This document shows, piece after piece, positions 14,953 through 23,155 of a stretch of DNA of 64,000 nt (position 1 is the first letter of the stretch; each line of letters begins with the position of its first letter). The stretch spans positions 1-64,000 of the forward strand of contig JAFTCX010000007.1 in the NCBI GenBank assembly GCA_017454485.1, read 5' to 3'. This DNA is from Clostridia bacterium. Lineage in GTDB: Bacteria; Bacillota; Clostridia; Oscillospirales; Acutalibacteraceae. The notes under the pieces were generated by a model. The model searched no databases, was not told where the DNA came from, and worked only from the letters and a program-made list of their open reading frames with translations. The position numbers and the translations under genes were made by a program.

Positions 14953-15435
14953 ATGCTGAATATCACTGTGCTCTGCGTCGGCAAGCTCAAGGAGCCCTAT
15001 CTGCAGGCAGCGTGCGACGAATACCGCAAGCGGCTGCAGGGGCTTTGCAAGTGTACGGTGCTTGAGCTGCCGCCGGAACGGCTGCCGGACGCGCCCTCCC
15101 CTGCGCAGATTGCCGCGGCGCTGGAAAAGGAAGGACAGCGCATTTTGGAAAAGATCCCCGCCGGCGCGGCAGTGATTGCCATGTGCATTGAGGGAAAGCA
15201 GCTTTCCTCCGAAGCGCTGGCAAAAAAAATTGCCGACCTTGCCGTTTCCGGCACCGGATCGCTCGCCTTTATCATCGGCGGCTCGTTCGGGCTTTCTCCG
15301 GCGGTCAAGCAAAAAAGCACCCTGCGCCTTTCCGTGAGCGCAATGACGTTTCCGCACCAGCTTTTTCGCGTCATGCTGTTGGAACAAATTTATCGCGCAC
15401 TGCAGATCAACGCGGGCGCAAAATATCACAAATGA
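14953..15435 (+). CDS. rlmH: 23S rRNA (pseudouridine1915-N3)-methyltransferase
   Basis: 160 residues, the standard size for this SPOUT-fold methyltransferase, which modifies position 1915 of 23S rRNA in assembled ribosomes. FIIGGSFGLS forms part of the trefoil-knot SAM site. The C-terminal TFPHQLFRVMLLEQIYRA followed by YHK is diagnostic. It starts one base after walJ and is followed by a strong terminator. Confidence 0.95.
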   Translation: MLNITVLCVGKLKEPYLQAACDEYRKRLQGLCKCTVLELPPERLPDAPSPAQIAAALEKEGQRILEKIPAGAAVIAMCIEGKQLSSEALAKKIADLAVSGTGSLAFIIGGSFGLSPAVKQKSTLRLSVSAMTFPHQLFRVMLLEQIYRALQINAGAKYHK

Positions 15436-15451
15436 TTTTGAAAGAACAAAA

Positions 15452-15491
15452 GAAAACCGCTTCGGCCGATGGGTCAAAGCGGTTTTCTTTT
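15452..15491. terminator. Bidirectional terminator after rlmH
   Basis: GAAAACCGCTT (15452-15462) pairs with AAGCGGTTTTC (15477-15487) and is followed by TTTT. On the other strand an A-rich arm gives a T-rich end, so it can also serve the 52-residue gene that ends at 15500. Confidence 0.85.
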
Positions 15492-15499
15492 GCATTCAC

Positions 15500-15658
15500 T
15501 TATTCAGCTTCAGCGTCGTCCGGCTTGTTCATCTCGTCAAAGAACTTTTCGATATCGAAATCTTCGCCGAGCACGCCAATGTTCTTGAACAGCGCAAACA
15601 GCACGTTCAGGCCCTTCAGGATCATCTGATACAGGCTATCCATGATGTTTTTAGACAT
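15500..15658 (-). CDS. 52-residue amphipathic peptide of unknown function
   Basis: Short frame with an excellent ribosome site (AAAGGAGG, seven to eight bases before ATG). The N-terminal half is an amphipathic or hydrophobic helix (MILKGLNVLFALFKNIG) and the C-terminal half is acidic. No signal peptide is seen. The helix resembles the short hydrophobic tails that end many secreted proteins in this window. It lies 57 bases downstream of the CotH-like gene on the same strand and before a shared terminator, so it may be the last gene of that transcript. No family was recognised. Confidence 0.7.
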   Translation of the reverse strand: MSKNIMDSLYQMILKGLNVLFALFKNIGVLGEDFDIEKFFDEMNKPDDAEAE

Positions 15659-15715
15659 TTGTGTTGCCTCCTTTCCCTTGAAAAATCATCTATTGGACAT
15701 TTGCATTCAGCAAAA

Positions 15716-18052
15716 TCAATAGTGTGCTTCGCCGCATTCGCAGTACTGGTGGATGTGGAACAAACGATAGAAGAACCGTACGATCGGCCAGATGAGTTTG
15801 AGGATCGGGTTGCTCGTGTTGTGGCACATGTGGGTGCACGGCTCAATTTTAATGCCGTAGCCGCAATCGTCGCAGACCTTGTATTCATGCTGGGTAAAGA
15901 CCGCGTTGTCCGTGAGCATCTTCTTTGTGAAATGGTGATCCGCCATCGTATACTGGCCGCAGGCACAATAGGCGCGGTGCTGCTTGTCGTTCCCGTTGAC
16001 GAGCGTATAGCGCAGCGTGAAATCGTGCGCGTGCGACGTGTCTCTTGCAACGCGGACGGTCAGATCGCTCTTGATCTTCGTGATGCGGAACGCGCCCGCC
16101 ATGCCGGTATCGTCAAAGCCCTTGATGTTTTTATAGCTGCCTTCGGTCACCGTCACGCTGAACACGTCGGCGGGGTTGGATGACTTGATGATGAAATTGA
16201 CCTGGCCGCCGTCCTTGGTGGGAAGTCCCGTATCCGCATCGATGGAAACGGTGGACATCGTTTCGGTCGGCTCCACATAAAGGTCCTGACCCGGGAACAC
16301 CAGCACGCGCAGACCGCTTTCGCAATCAAAGTTGACCTTGTAGCCCTCCGGGGCTTCCACAACCTTGTTCAAACGCACCATCACATCCAGATCGGCTTTG
16401 ACGCCGGTCAGCCGGTAGTTGCCGTCGCCGAGCTCCTCCAGCGCGGTGTAGCCGTTTGCCGGAGCAGCCGCCAGCTCCACCGTGGTCTTTTTCTTCGCGT
16501 CCACATGGAAGGTCACACTGCCGCCGTTTTTGGTCAGCGCACCGCTCTCATCCACACTGTAGGCCGCTTCTGCACGGTCAGCAGTTCCGGAAACGTCGGG
16601 CGTCGGATAGGCGGACACCTTTGCGCCGTCGCGGCACAAAAAGGCCACACGGTAGGCGTCGGCGCCTTTTTCATGGATATTCACGCCGAAATATGCGTCC
16701 AAATCGGCCACGTGCGCTCTGGCAAAATCCATGATGCGCGCATAGGTGTTCTCGCTGCGGCTCGGCGCGTCGGGCCAGCGATTCGCTTCCGCCTGATAGA
16801 TGAGATCGGGAATCGTCGCTTTGAACGCGTTGAACTGCCGCTCAATGTTGGAAAGCGAAAGCACATCCTGCCGCAGCTCGACATAGCGCGCCTTCATTTC
16901 GGCAAAGTAGTTGTCCAGCAGCTTTTTATAAAGGTTGTTGCGCGCTTCGGGGCGATAGACCTTTGTGGCGGAAATCGGCTCAAACTCGCCGTTCCATTTC
17001 ATGCCCCAGGTGCCGTCCATATCGTAGGCGGAGGGGATGAACTTTGTGCCGTCATAGGTCAGCCAGAGAATGTTCTTGGCGTGGTTGTCGTCCGCGCGGA
17101 TGAAATACATATACAGCATGTAGTCGATGCAGCGGTCCACATCGGTATACTGCCCGATCGTGTCGCGCAGCGCCTGCCCGTCGTGCGTGAGCAGGTAGGT
17201 GATGAAGTTGTTGAACGCTTCGCCGAGCCATGCGGTGCCCTCTTCGGTGTCCTCTGTGGAGCAGTATTCCAGATCAAAGCCGTTCTCTTCGGATTCCAGA
17301 TCGCTCGGGTCCTGCATCGGCTCCCAAAGAGAGGTCGGGTTGGTGTACCAATCGGCGCCGAGCACAGCCTGGTGCACCGTTTCGTCATCCATGTCAAAGA
17401 TCCAGTGATCCTTCGGCATATTGAAGGTATACAGACCGAGAAAATCGCCGTTGTGATACAGCAGGATCGGGAATCCGTCGATCGCGCCGCCGTTGAGCAG
17501 CGGGTCCACTTCGTCGTCGATGCCGCGGGAGTGCACAATTTCACCGAACAGACGCGCGGAAACGATGTTGCGCGCCTGGGTGGTATCGACCCAGTTGGCC
17601 TTCAGGCAGTATTTGCTCTGGCGGCCCCAGTCACGGTGGATGAGAACCTTGTTTTTCGCGCCGCTCTCCTGCACAAACTGCAAGGAGTAGTTCTTCTTTG
17701 CGTAGCGAATGGAGGTGAAGCCCTGAATCTTCAGCGTGGCAAAGCTGTCAAACGAAAGGTTCGCAGAGCTGTAGCTCGTTTTGACCAGCACCTTCGTGTC
17801 CTTGGAGATGCCGTCGAGCGAGCCTTCGATGTTCATGATGGGCATGCCGACATCCTTGTAGGTGACGGGCGCCTGATAGGTTTGGCCGCAGGAGGTGCAG
17901 CGGAACACGCCGCAGAATTTTGTGGAGAGCCCGGACTCCGTGCGCAGCGACTGCAGCACGCCCTCGTGCTCATGCGCGCCAAAGGCGCCGGTCAGCGGAC
18001 AGACAGAAAGCAGCATCAGCAGTGCAAGAAACAGGCAGAGTGTCTTTTTCAT
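15716..18052 (-). CDS. Secreted CotH-kinase-like protein with Cys/His modules
   Basis: 778 residues from the ATG at 18052 (GGAAGGAG upstream). A signal peptide (KKTLCLFLALLMLLSVCPL) is followed by a Cys/His segment with CTSCGQ, then the CotH-like domain at about residues 70-440. That domain contains NYSLQF, LKANWVD, FMNxPKDHW-like and IPSAYDMDGTWG segments. CotH proteins are atypical kinases or structural proteins; here it is exported. Two repeats of about 80 residues (Y-K-V-N-F-D-C-E-S-G-like) follow, then Cys/His modules. The C-terminus has a hydrophobic helix (WPIVRFFYRLF) followed by CECGEAHY, a reversed order of the shared tail signature. Confidence 0.82.
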   Translation of the reverse strand: MKKTLCLFLALLMLLSVCPLTGAFGAHEHEGVLQSLRTESGLSTKFCGVFRCTSCGQTYQAPVTYKDVGMPIMNIEGSLDGISKDTKVLVKTSYSSANLSFDSFATLKIQGFTSIRYAKKNYSLQFVQESGAKNKVLIHRDWGRQSKYCLKANWVDTTQARNIVSARLFGEIVHSRGIDDEVDPLLNGGAIDGFPILLYHNGDFLGLYTFNMPKDHWIFDMDDETVHQAVLGADWYTNPTSLWEPMQDPSDLESEENGFDLEYCSTEDTEEGTAWLGEAFNNFITYLLTHDGQALRDTIGQYTDVDRCIDYMLYMYFIRADDNHAKNILWLTYDGTKFIPSAYDMDGTWGMKWNGEFEPISATKVYRPEARNNLYKKLLDNYFAEMKARYVELRQDVLSLSNIERQFNAFKATIPDLIYQAEANRWPDAPSRSENTYARIMDFARAHVADLDAYFGVNIHEKGADAYRVAFLCRDGAKVSAYPTPDVSGTADRAEAAYSVDESGALTKNGGSVTFHVDAKKKTTVELAAAPANGYTALEELGDGNYRLTGVKADLDVMVRLNKVVEAPEGYKVNFDCESGLRVLVFPGQDLYVEPTETMSTVSIDADTGLPTKDGGQVNFIIKSSNPADVFSVTVTEGSYKNIKGFDDTGMAGAFRITKIKSDLTVRVARDTSHAHDFTLRYTLVNGNDKQHRAYCACGQYTMADHHFTKKMLTDNAVFTQHEYKVCDDCGYGIKIEPCTHMCHNTSNPILKLIWPIVRFFYRLFHIHQYCECGEAHY

Positions 18053-18185
18053 GGGATAATCTCCTTCCTTTTGTGGCATATTTACTCTTTTAAAGTATAA
18101 CACACCTTTTTCGTGCTTTCAATGAACGTATCCACCAAAAATAATTTGAAAAATTATGGAAGTTGATGGATATGCGCTTCGCCGC

Positions 18186-18214
18186 TTGCATCCGATCGCC
18201 GGATTTGCTATAAT
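18186..18214 (+). promoter_or_regulatory. Promoter of the GH25 gene
   Basis: TTGCAT (18186-18191), 17-base spacer, TATAAT (18209-18214), about 37 bases before the start codon. Confidence 0.7.
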
Positions 18215-18251
18215 GCAGACATCACCATAAAAAAAGCAAGGAGGTATTTCT

Positions 18252-19286
18252 ATGAAAAAAGCATTGCGTGTCCTGTCTCTTCTTTTGGGTGTGCTGATGC
18301 TGCTTTCCGCCGTGCCGGTCTTTGCGGCGGATGCGCCGCCGTATTGCGGCATCGACGTCTCCCGCTGGCAGGGAACCATGGACTGGCAAAAGACGAAGGC
18401 GGCCGGTGTGGATTTTGCGGTTTTGCGCTGTTTTGCAAAAGCCAAGGACACGACCTTTGATACCAACTATGCCGGCGCGGCTGCACAAAGCATTCCCGTT
18501 GGCGCGTATGTGTATATGTATGCAACCACAGCACAAGCTGCCGCCGCGGAAGCGCAAAACGCCGTTGCGGCGCTCGCCGGACGCGCACTGACACTGCCGC
18601 TGTTTCTCGATGTGGAAGACAGCAAGGTGCTCGCGCTCGACAAAGCAACGCTCTGTGCACTGGTGCTGACGGAGCTGCAGATCTTTGAAAACGCAGGCTA
18701 CAAAGCAGGCATTTACACCTCGCAAAGTCAGGCGAAGCATTACAACACCCCGGCGCTGTCGGGCTATGCAAGGTGGATTGCAAAATGGTCGTGCTACACC
18801 ACGGACGCGAACCCGAAAAAATTCACCTTTGCCGACCAGAGCCCGAATCATAACGCCCCGGCGTGCGATCTCTGGCAGTTTTCCAACGGCGGCAACGGCA
18901 GCGTCTACGGCGCAGCGTCCGCCTATATCGATCTCGACTACTGCTACACCGATTACCTGAACGCGGCGCAGCCCACAGACCCGCCGACCCATGTGCACAC
19001 CTTTGCCGCACCGCAGGTGATCGCACCCTCCTGCACCGAAGACGGGCTGCTTGTGCAAACCTGCGCGACCTGCGGCGAAACCGTTACAACGCCCGATGCT
19101 CCTGCGCTCGGCCACACCGCACCGGATGAAAACGGCTGCTGCACAAGATGCGGCGTGATGATAGAAAGTGTGGATCTTCCGCAGTCCCCTGCGCCCGGCG
19201 TCTGCCCGCTTTGCGGCGAACAGCACACCGGACTGTTCGGCATTTTTCTGCTGATTTTGCACACGATTCTCGCTTTGTTCCGCTGA
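18252..19286 (+). CDS. Secreted GH25 lysozyme-like muramidase with C-terminal tail signature
   Basis: 344 residues. Signal peptide KKALRVLSLLLGVLMLLSAV, then a GH25 domain (about 30-235) with GIDVSRWQG at the start and FLDVED carrying the acidic pair expected for catalysis. ARWIAKW and LWQFSNGG are also typical. GH25 enzymes cut the MurNAc-GlcNAc bond. The domain is followed by a Cys/His module (CATCGE, CTRCG). The protein ends with CPLCGEQHTGLFG and a hydrophobic helix (FLLILHTILALFR) that runs to the stop. The tail suggests retention at the cell surface. Confidence 0.9.
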   Translation: MKKALRVLSLLLGVLMLLSAVPVFAADAPPYCGIDVSRWQGTMDWQKTKAAGVDFAVLRCFAKAKDTTFDTNYAGAAAQSIPVGAYVYMYATTAQAAAAEAQNAVAALAGRALTLPLFLDVEDSKVLALDKATLCALVLTELQIFENAGYKAGIYTSQSQAKHYNTPALSGYARWIAKWSCYTTDANPKKFTFADQSPNHNAPACDLWQFSNGGNGSVYGAASAYIDLDYCYTDYLNAAQPTDPPTHVHTFAAPQVIAPSCTEDGLLVQTCATCGETVTTPDAPALGHTAPDENGCCTRCGVMIESVDLPQSPAPGVCPLCGEQHTGLFGIFLLILHTILALFR

Positions 19287-19336
19287 TTTATCAGCAGCTT
19301 ACACAAAAAGAACCTCACTTTTTCGGCAGGTTGCGC

Positions 19337-19358
19337 GCAAGCGCAGCTTGCTTTTTTT
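19337..19358 (+). terminator. Terminator after the GH25 gene
   Basis: GCAAGC (19337-19342), loop GCA, GCTTGC (19346-19351), then seven T residues. Confidence 0.85.
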
Positions 19359-19376
19359 GTGAATAGTTGCTATAAT
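19348..19376 (+). promoter_or_regulatory. Promoter of the metallophosphoesterase gene, overlapping a terminator
   Basis: TTGCTT (19348-19353) lies inside the preceding terminator. After 17 bases a perfect TATAAT (19371-19376) follows. The start codon is 36 bases downstream. Confidence 0.65.
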
Positions 19377-19411
19377 AAATGTACAATTTTCTTTGAAAAG
19401 GAGTTATTCGT

Positions 19412-20641
19412 ATGAAAAAAGTGTTATCCGTTCTCCTCAGCGTTCTGATGCTGTTCTCCGCTGCAACCGCCGCATTTGCAGCCAGAGAACTCGCGCCGAT
19501 GATTAAGGTGGACGAGGCGACCGGTCAGCAGACGCTGAAATTCCGCGCTGACGGCAAGTTCAAGATCATGCAGATCAACGACACGCAGGACACCGATACC
19601 ATGCACAAGCGCACGGAAGAATTCATCCGCGCCGCGGTCGCCGCTGAAAAGCCCGACCTCGTCGTGATCCCCGGTGACGTCTGCAACGATATTTTCATCG
19701 GCGCAAACACAAAGCGCGTCAAGCAGTCTTTGCGCAACCTCGGTTCCCTTCTGAGCGAGCTGAAGGTCCCGTTCGCTTACACCCCGGGCAACCATGACCA
19801 CGACAAGGACGAGATGGTCTCTCCCGCAGAGCAGATGGCTGTCTTTGAAGAGTTCGCCTATAACATCCACAACATCAGCACCCCGGACGATCCGGGCTCC
19901 TATAACATCCCCATCATGAGCAGCGACGGCAGCCGCATGGCGCTGAACGTTTACATGATCGACTCGCAGAACAAAGACGGCCTTGCCAACGGCTACACCG
20001 GCTGCAAGCCCGAAACGACTGCCTGGTATGTTGAAAAGAGCAATGAGCTCAAAGAGCTCAACGGCGGCGAAGTGGTTCCCTCTGTGGTCTATCAGCACGT
20101 CCCCGTCAAGGAGATCTATCAATGCCTGCAGCAGGTTGACAAAAAGGAAGCCAACAACGCCATCTGGAGTCTGAACGACTATAAGTGGTATAAGGAAGTT
20201 GAAGAAAAAATGTACGTCGATGAGACGCGCATGATCAAGAAGGACAACTACATCGGTGAAGCCCCCTGCTCCGAAGTGTTCGACACCAAATCCGGCGAAT
20301 ATGAAGCTTGGGTACAGCAGGGCGATGTGATGGGCGCGTTCTTTGCACACGACCATGTCAACCACTTCATGATGCAGACCGACGACGGCATCATCATGGG
20401 TTACAACGGCGGCACCGGCTTTGCAGCATACGGCCGCGGCAGCCACCGCTCCATCCGCATTTATGAGTTCGATGAAAATGATGTGCAGAACTTCACGATC
20501 AACTCGGTGTACTACGATGAGCTCACCGGTCACAACTTCAAGTTCTATCCCTCCGACATCATGTCCACCGCAATCTTCGGCGATGTGATCCGTTTCTTCC
20601 TGCGTCTGGTGTTCATCACCCCGTGGAAGGGCAGCAGATAA
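19412..20641 (+). CDS. Secreted calcineurin-like metallophosphoesterase
   Basis: 409 residues. A signal peptide (KKVLSVLLSVLMLFSAATAA) is followed by a metallophosphoesterase domain. Metal-ligand motifs are visible in order: FKIMQINDTQDTD (replacing the usual D-x-H), IPGDVCND (GD-x-x) and TPGNHDHD (GNHD). A late AHDHVNHF (GH-x-H type) and the YNGGTGF region follow. The family resembles the purple-acid-phosphatase-like extracellular esterases of Firmicutes; the substrate is unknown. The C-terminus (FGDVIRFFLRLVF) is a short amphipathic helix like those ending other exported proteins here, but without the CxxCG knuckle. AAGGAG precedes the ATG. Confidence 0.85.
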   Translation: MKKVLSVLLSVLMLFSAATAAFAARELAPMIKVDEATGQQTLKFRADGKFKIMQINDTQDTDTMHKRTEEFIRAAVAAEKPDLVVIPGDVCNDIFIGANTKRVKQSLRNLGSLLSELKVPFAYTPGNHDHDKDEMVSPAEQMAVFEEFAYNIHNISTPDDPGSYNIPIMSSDGSRMALNVYMIDSQNKDGLANGYTGCKPETTAWYVEKSNELKELNGGEVVPSVVYQHVPVKEIYQCLQQVDKKEANNAIWSLNDYKWYKEVEEKMYVDETRMIKKDNYIGEAPCSEVFDTKSGEYEAWVQQGDVMGAFFAHDHVNHFMMQTDDGIIMGYNGGTGFAAYGRGSHRSIRIYEFDENDVQNFTINSVYYDELTGHNFKFYPSDIMSTAIFGDVIRFFLRLVFITPWKGSR

Positions 20642-20662
20642 CAAAGAAGCTCTATTCCAGAA

Positions 20663-20690
20663 AAAGCAAGTCATCCGGCTTGCTTTTTTT
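20663..20690 (+). terminator. Terminator after the metallophosphoesterase gene
   Basis: AAAGCAAG (20663-20670) pairs with CTTGCTTT (20679-20686) and runs into further T residues. Confidence 0.85.
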
Positions 20691-20734
20691 CGTGCCTTTT
20701 GTTATACTTTTGATAACGAAGGGAGGCCGGACAG

Positions 20735-21517
20735 ATGAAGCTTGGCATTTCATCCTCCTGTTATTATCCGCTGGAAACGGAGCGTTCGCTGGCGCTGATC
20801 GGGCAGGCCGGCGCAAAAACGGCGGAGATTTTTTTCAACGCGCCGTCGGAGCTGCAGCCGCCGCTGCTGCGCGAGCTTTGCAGCATCCGCGATCACTTCG
20901 GCATGGACATCGTCTCCATTCACCCGTTCATGTCGTTCGCGGAGGATTTTTACATTTTCAGCGAATATGAACGGCGGTTTCAGGACAGTCTGGACTTTTA
21001 CAAATACTTTTTTTCGGCGGCGCAGACGCTCGGCGCGTCGCTGTTTGTGCTGCACGGGGCGCGGCATCTGCACATTGAAAAGGAGCTCTACGCCGCGCGG
21101 CTGTTTCAGTTGAACGAGACGGCGAAAGCCTTCGGCGTGCGGGTCGCGCACGAAAATGTGGTGCATTATGTCGGCGAATCCCCCGCATTCATGGCGTTTT
21201 TGCAGCAGCAGCTCCAAGCGGATTTTCAGATGGTGCTCGATCTTAAGCAGGCCCGCCGCGCCGGGGTGGATCCGTTTGCGTTCCTCGACTGTGTCGGCGA
21301 GAGCATCGTTCATCTGCACGTCAGCGACGGCGACGAAATACACGACTGTCTGCCGCCGGGCACGGGGACGTTCGATTTTCCCCGGCTGTTTGCAGAACTA
21401 AAAAAACGCGGCTATCACGGCGCCTGCCTGATCGAGCTTTACCGGCATAATTTTTCCGAAAACGCGGCGCTGACTGACGGACTGCGATTTTTGGAGACAG
21501 TAGCTATTCGTCGTTAG
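20735..21517 (+). CDS. Sugar phosphate isomerase/epimerase-like TIM-barrel protein
   Basis: 260 residues of the xylose-isomerase-like/AP-endonuclease 2 superfamily. Visible features are an N-terminal MKLGISSSCYYP strand, a central HxF/HGARH segment, AHENVVHY, a metal-ligand pattern V-L-D-L-K-Q, HLHVSDG and a terminal LIELYRHN. Such proteins isomerise or epimerise sugars, keto-acids or inositol derivatives using a divalent metal. GGGAGG precedes the ATG. It stands alone, with no obvious pathway neighbour, and is followed by heptads and a hairpin. The substrate is not deducible. Confidence 0.82.
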   Translation: MKLGISSSCYYPLETERSLALIGQAGAKTAEIFFNAPSELQPPLLRELCSIRDHFGMDIVSIHPFMSFAEDFYIFSEYERRFQDSLDFYKYFFSAAQTLGASLFVLHGARHLHIEKELYAARLFQLNETAKAFGVRVAHENVVHYVGESPAFMAFLQQQLQADFQMVLDLKQARRAGVDPFAFLDCVGESIVHLHVSDGDEIHDCLPPGTGTFDFPRLFAELKKRGYHGACLIELYRHNFSENAALTDGLRFLETVAIRR

Positions 21518-21556
21518 CTGTTAGCTAGCTGTTAGCTGTTTGCTGTTAGCTATCAG
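21512..21556 (+). repeat. TTAGCTG heptad array after the isomerase gene
   Basis: About five degenerate copies of TTAGCTG begin at the stop codon and precede the hairpin at 21562. Confidence 0.85.
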
Positions 21557-21561
21557 AAAAA

Positions 21562-21602
21562 GCAAACCCCACCGTGGAATTCAAATCCACTGTGGGGTTT
21601 GC
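21562..21602. terminator. Bidirectional hairpin of the shared family
   Basis: GCAAACCCCACCGTGGA pairs with TCCACTGTGGGGTTTGC, with one wobble pair in 17. It lies between convergent genes ending at 21517 and 21733 and can serve both. The region 21603-21732 shows nothing else. Confidence 0.85.
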
Positions 21603-21732
21603 CATTAGGATAAGAGATCCTTGCTGTTGGAGAGATTCTGCTTCCCGCAACCGATCAAAGCCACGCAGGCTGCGCAAATGACCAGACAATGCAGGAGCGC
21701 GGGTGCGTTTTCATTTTTCCTCCGTTTGGTTT

Positions 21733-22935
21733 TTAACCGAAGAACGCCTGATGAACGGCCGCAACCGCCTTATCCGCATACTCTTTCGGAATCAGCACAG
21801 AGACCGTGATCTCGCTGGTGGAGATCATGCTGATGTTGATGCCGGCCTCATACAGGGCGCCGAACATCTTGGAAGCGGTGCCGGCGTGCGACTGCATGCC
21901 CGCGCCGACGATGGAGACCTTGGCGATCGAGGTGTCGCAGGCGACCGTTGCGCCCTCGTTGGAAAACAGGTTTTCCAGCAGCGCACACACCTGCTCGGCG
22001 TTGCTCTTGGCGCAGGTGAAGGAAATGTCCTTCGTTCCGTCGCGGCCGACGGACTGCAGGATCACGTCAATGTTAATGCCCTTTGCGGCAAGCGACGAAA
22101 ACAGTTTGAACGCGTTGCCGGGCACATCCTTCATTCCGACAACCGAAATTCTTGCAACGTCCGTATCCTTTGTGACGCCGCGGATCAGCATTTTTTCCAT
22201 TTTAGCAACCTCCCTGACGATCGTTCCGGGTTCCTTCACCATACTGGAAAGAACCTCAACTTCCACATTGTATTTTTTTGCCATTTCCACCGAACGGTTA
22301 TTGAGCACCTGCGCGCCGAGCGTTGCAAGCTCCAGCATTTCGTCGTAGGTGATGTCGGTGAGTTTTTTCGCGTTTTGAACCTTGCGCGGGTCGGCGGTAT
22401 AAACGCCGGTCACGTCGGTATAGATTTGGCAAAGATCGGCGTGCAGCGCCGCCGCAAGAGCCACTGCGCTCGTGTCGGAACCGCCGCGGCCGAGCGTCGT
22501 CATATCCTGCGCGGCATTGAGTCCCTGGAAGCCTGCAACAATGACGATCTTGCGCTTGTCAAGCTCCGCGCGCAGACGCTCCGTGCGCACCGTTTTGATG
22601 CGCGCCGCACCGTAGGCGTTGTTGGTTTCAAAGCCCGCCTGCCAGCCGAGCAGCGAAATGACGGGGCAGCCGATTTTTTCAATCGCCATGGCAAGCAGCG
22701 CGATCGAAATTTGCTCGCCGGCGGTCAGCAGCATATCCATTTCCCGCTTGGACGCCTTCGGATTGATCTCGTTTGCCTTGTCAATAAGATCGTCGGTGGT
22801 GTCGCCCTGCGCGGAAACAACCACGACCACGTCATTGCCGGCCTTGTAGGTGTCGGTGATCATTTCGGCAACATGCATCACGCGTTCTGCGTTTGCAACC
22901 GACGAGCCGCCGAATTTTTGTACAATCAGAGCCAT
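21733..22935 (-). CDS. lysC: Aspartate kinase
   Basis: 400 residues. Phosphorylates aspartate, the entry step to Lys, Thr, Met and diaminopimelate. The N-terminal VQKFGGSSVAN is the kinase signature; GRGGSDTSAVALAAAL and the D-V-x-G-V-Y-T-A-D-P segment are also present. Two ACT domains occupy about residues 260-400 and mediate feedback inhibition. The upstream gene on the same strand is hom, an arrangement that feeds aspartyl-phosphate products toward threonine and methionine. No lysine riboswitch was recognised upstream. Confidence 0.95.
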   Translation of the reverse strand: MALIVQKFGGSSVANAERVMHVAEMITDTYKAGNDVVVVVSAQGDTTDDLIDKANEINPKASKREMDMLLTAGEQISIALLAMAIEKIGCPVISLLGWQAGFETNNAYGAARIKTVRTERLRAELDKRKIVIVAGFQGLNAAQDMTTLGRGGSDTSAVALAAALHADLCQIYTDVTGVYTADPRKVQNAKKLTDITYDEMLELATLGAQVLNNRSVEMAKKYNVEVEVLSSMVKEPGTIVREVAKMEKMLIRGVTKDTDVARISVVGMKDVPGNAFKLFSSLAAKGINIDVILQSVGRDGTKDISFTCAKSNAEQVCALLENLFSNEGATVACDTSIAKVSIVGAGMQSHAGTASKMFGALYEAGINISMISTSEITVSVLIPKEYADKAVAAVHQAFFG

Positions 22936-22957
22936 AAAAGAACCTCCCTTGAGTCTT

Positions 22958-22996
22958 CGAATTCGGAATTATGAATTCAGAATTCGGAATTGTGGG
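22958..22996. repeat. GAATTCG-type short repeat between hom and lysC
   Basis: Four to five degenerate copies of GAATTCG/GAATTAT, rich in self-complementary GAATTC, lie just before the lysC ribosome site. The remaining hom-lysC spacer (22997-23155) shows nothing recognisable. Confidence 0.65.
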
Positions 22997-23155
22997 ACGC
23001 CGCGCAGAGCGCGATGCGTCAAAGTATATGATAGATCTTTGTTATTCTTATAGAATCGACGGGTCGAAGAGTGAACCCGATCCTTCCTTCGCGGAAAGCA
23101 CACACAAATCTCTTTCGCTTTCCCCGCGACCTTCATTCTGAATTTTGGGCTTTGC

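Noticed and set aside
21733-23155. Possible lysine riboswitch before lysC
   Set aside because: The hom-lysC spacer has only short GAATTC-type repeats; no multi-helix lysine-aptamer pattern was seen.
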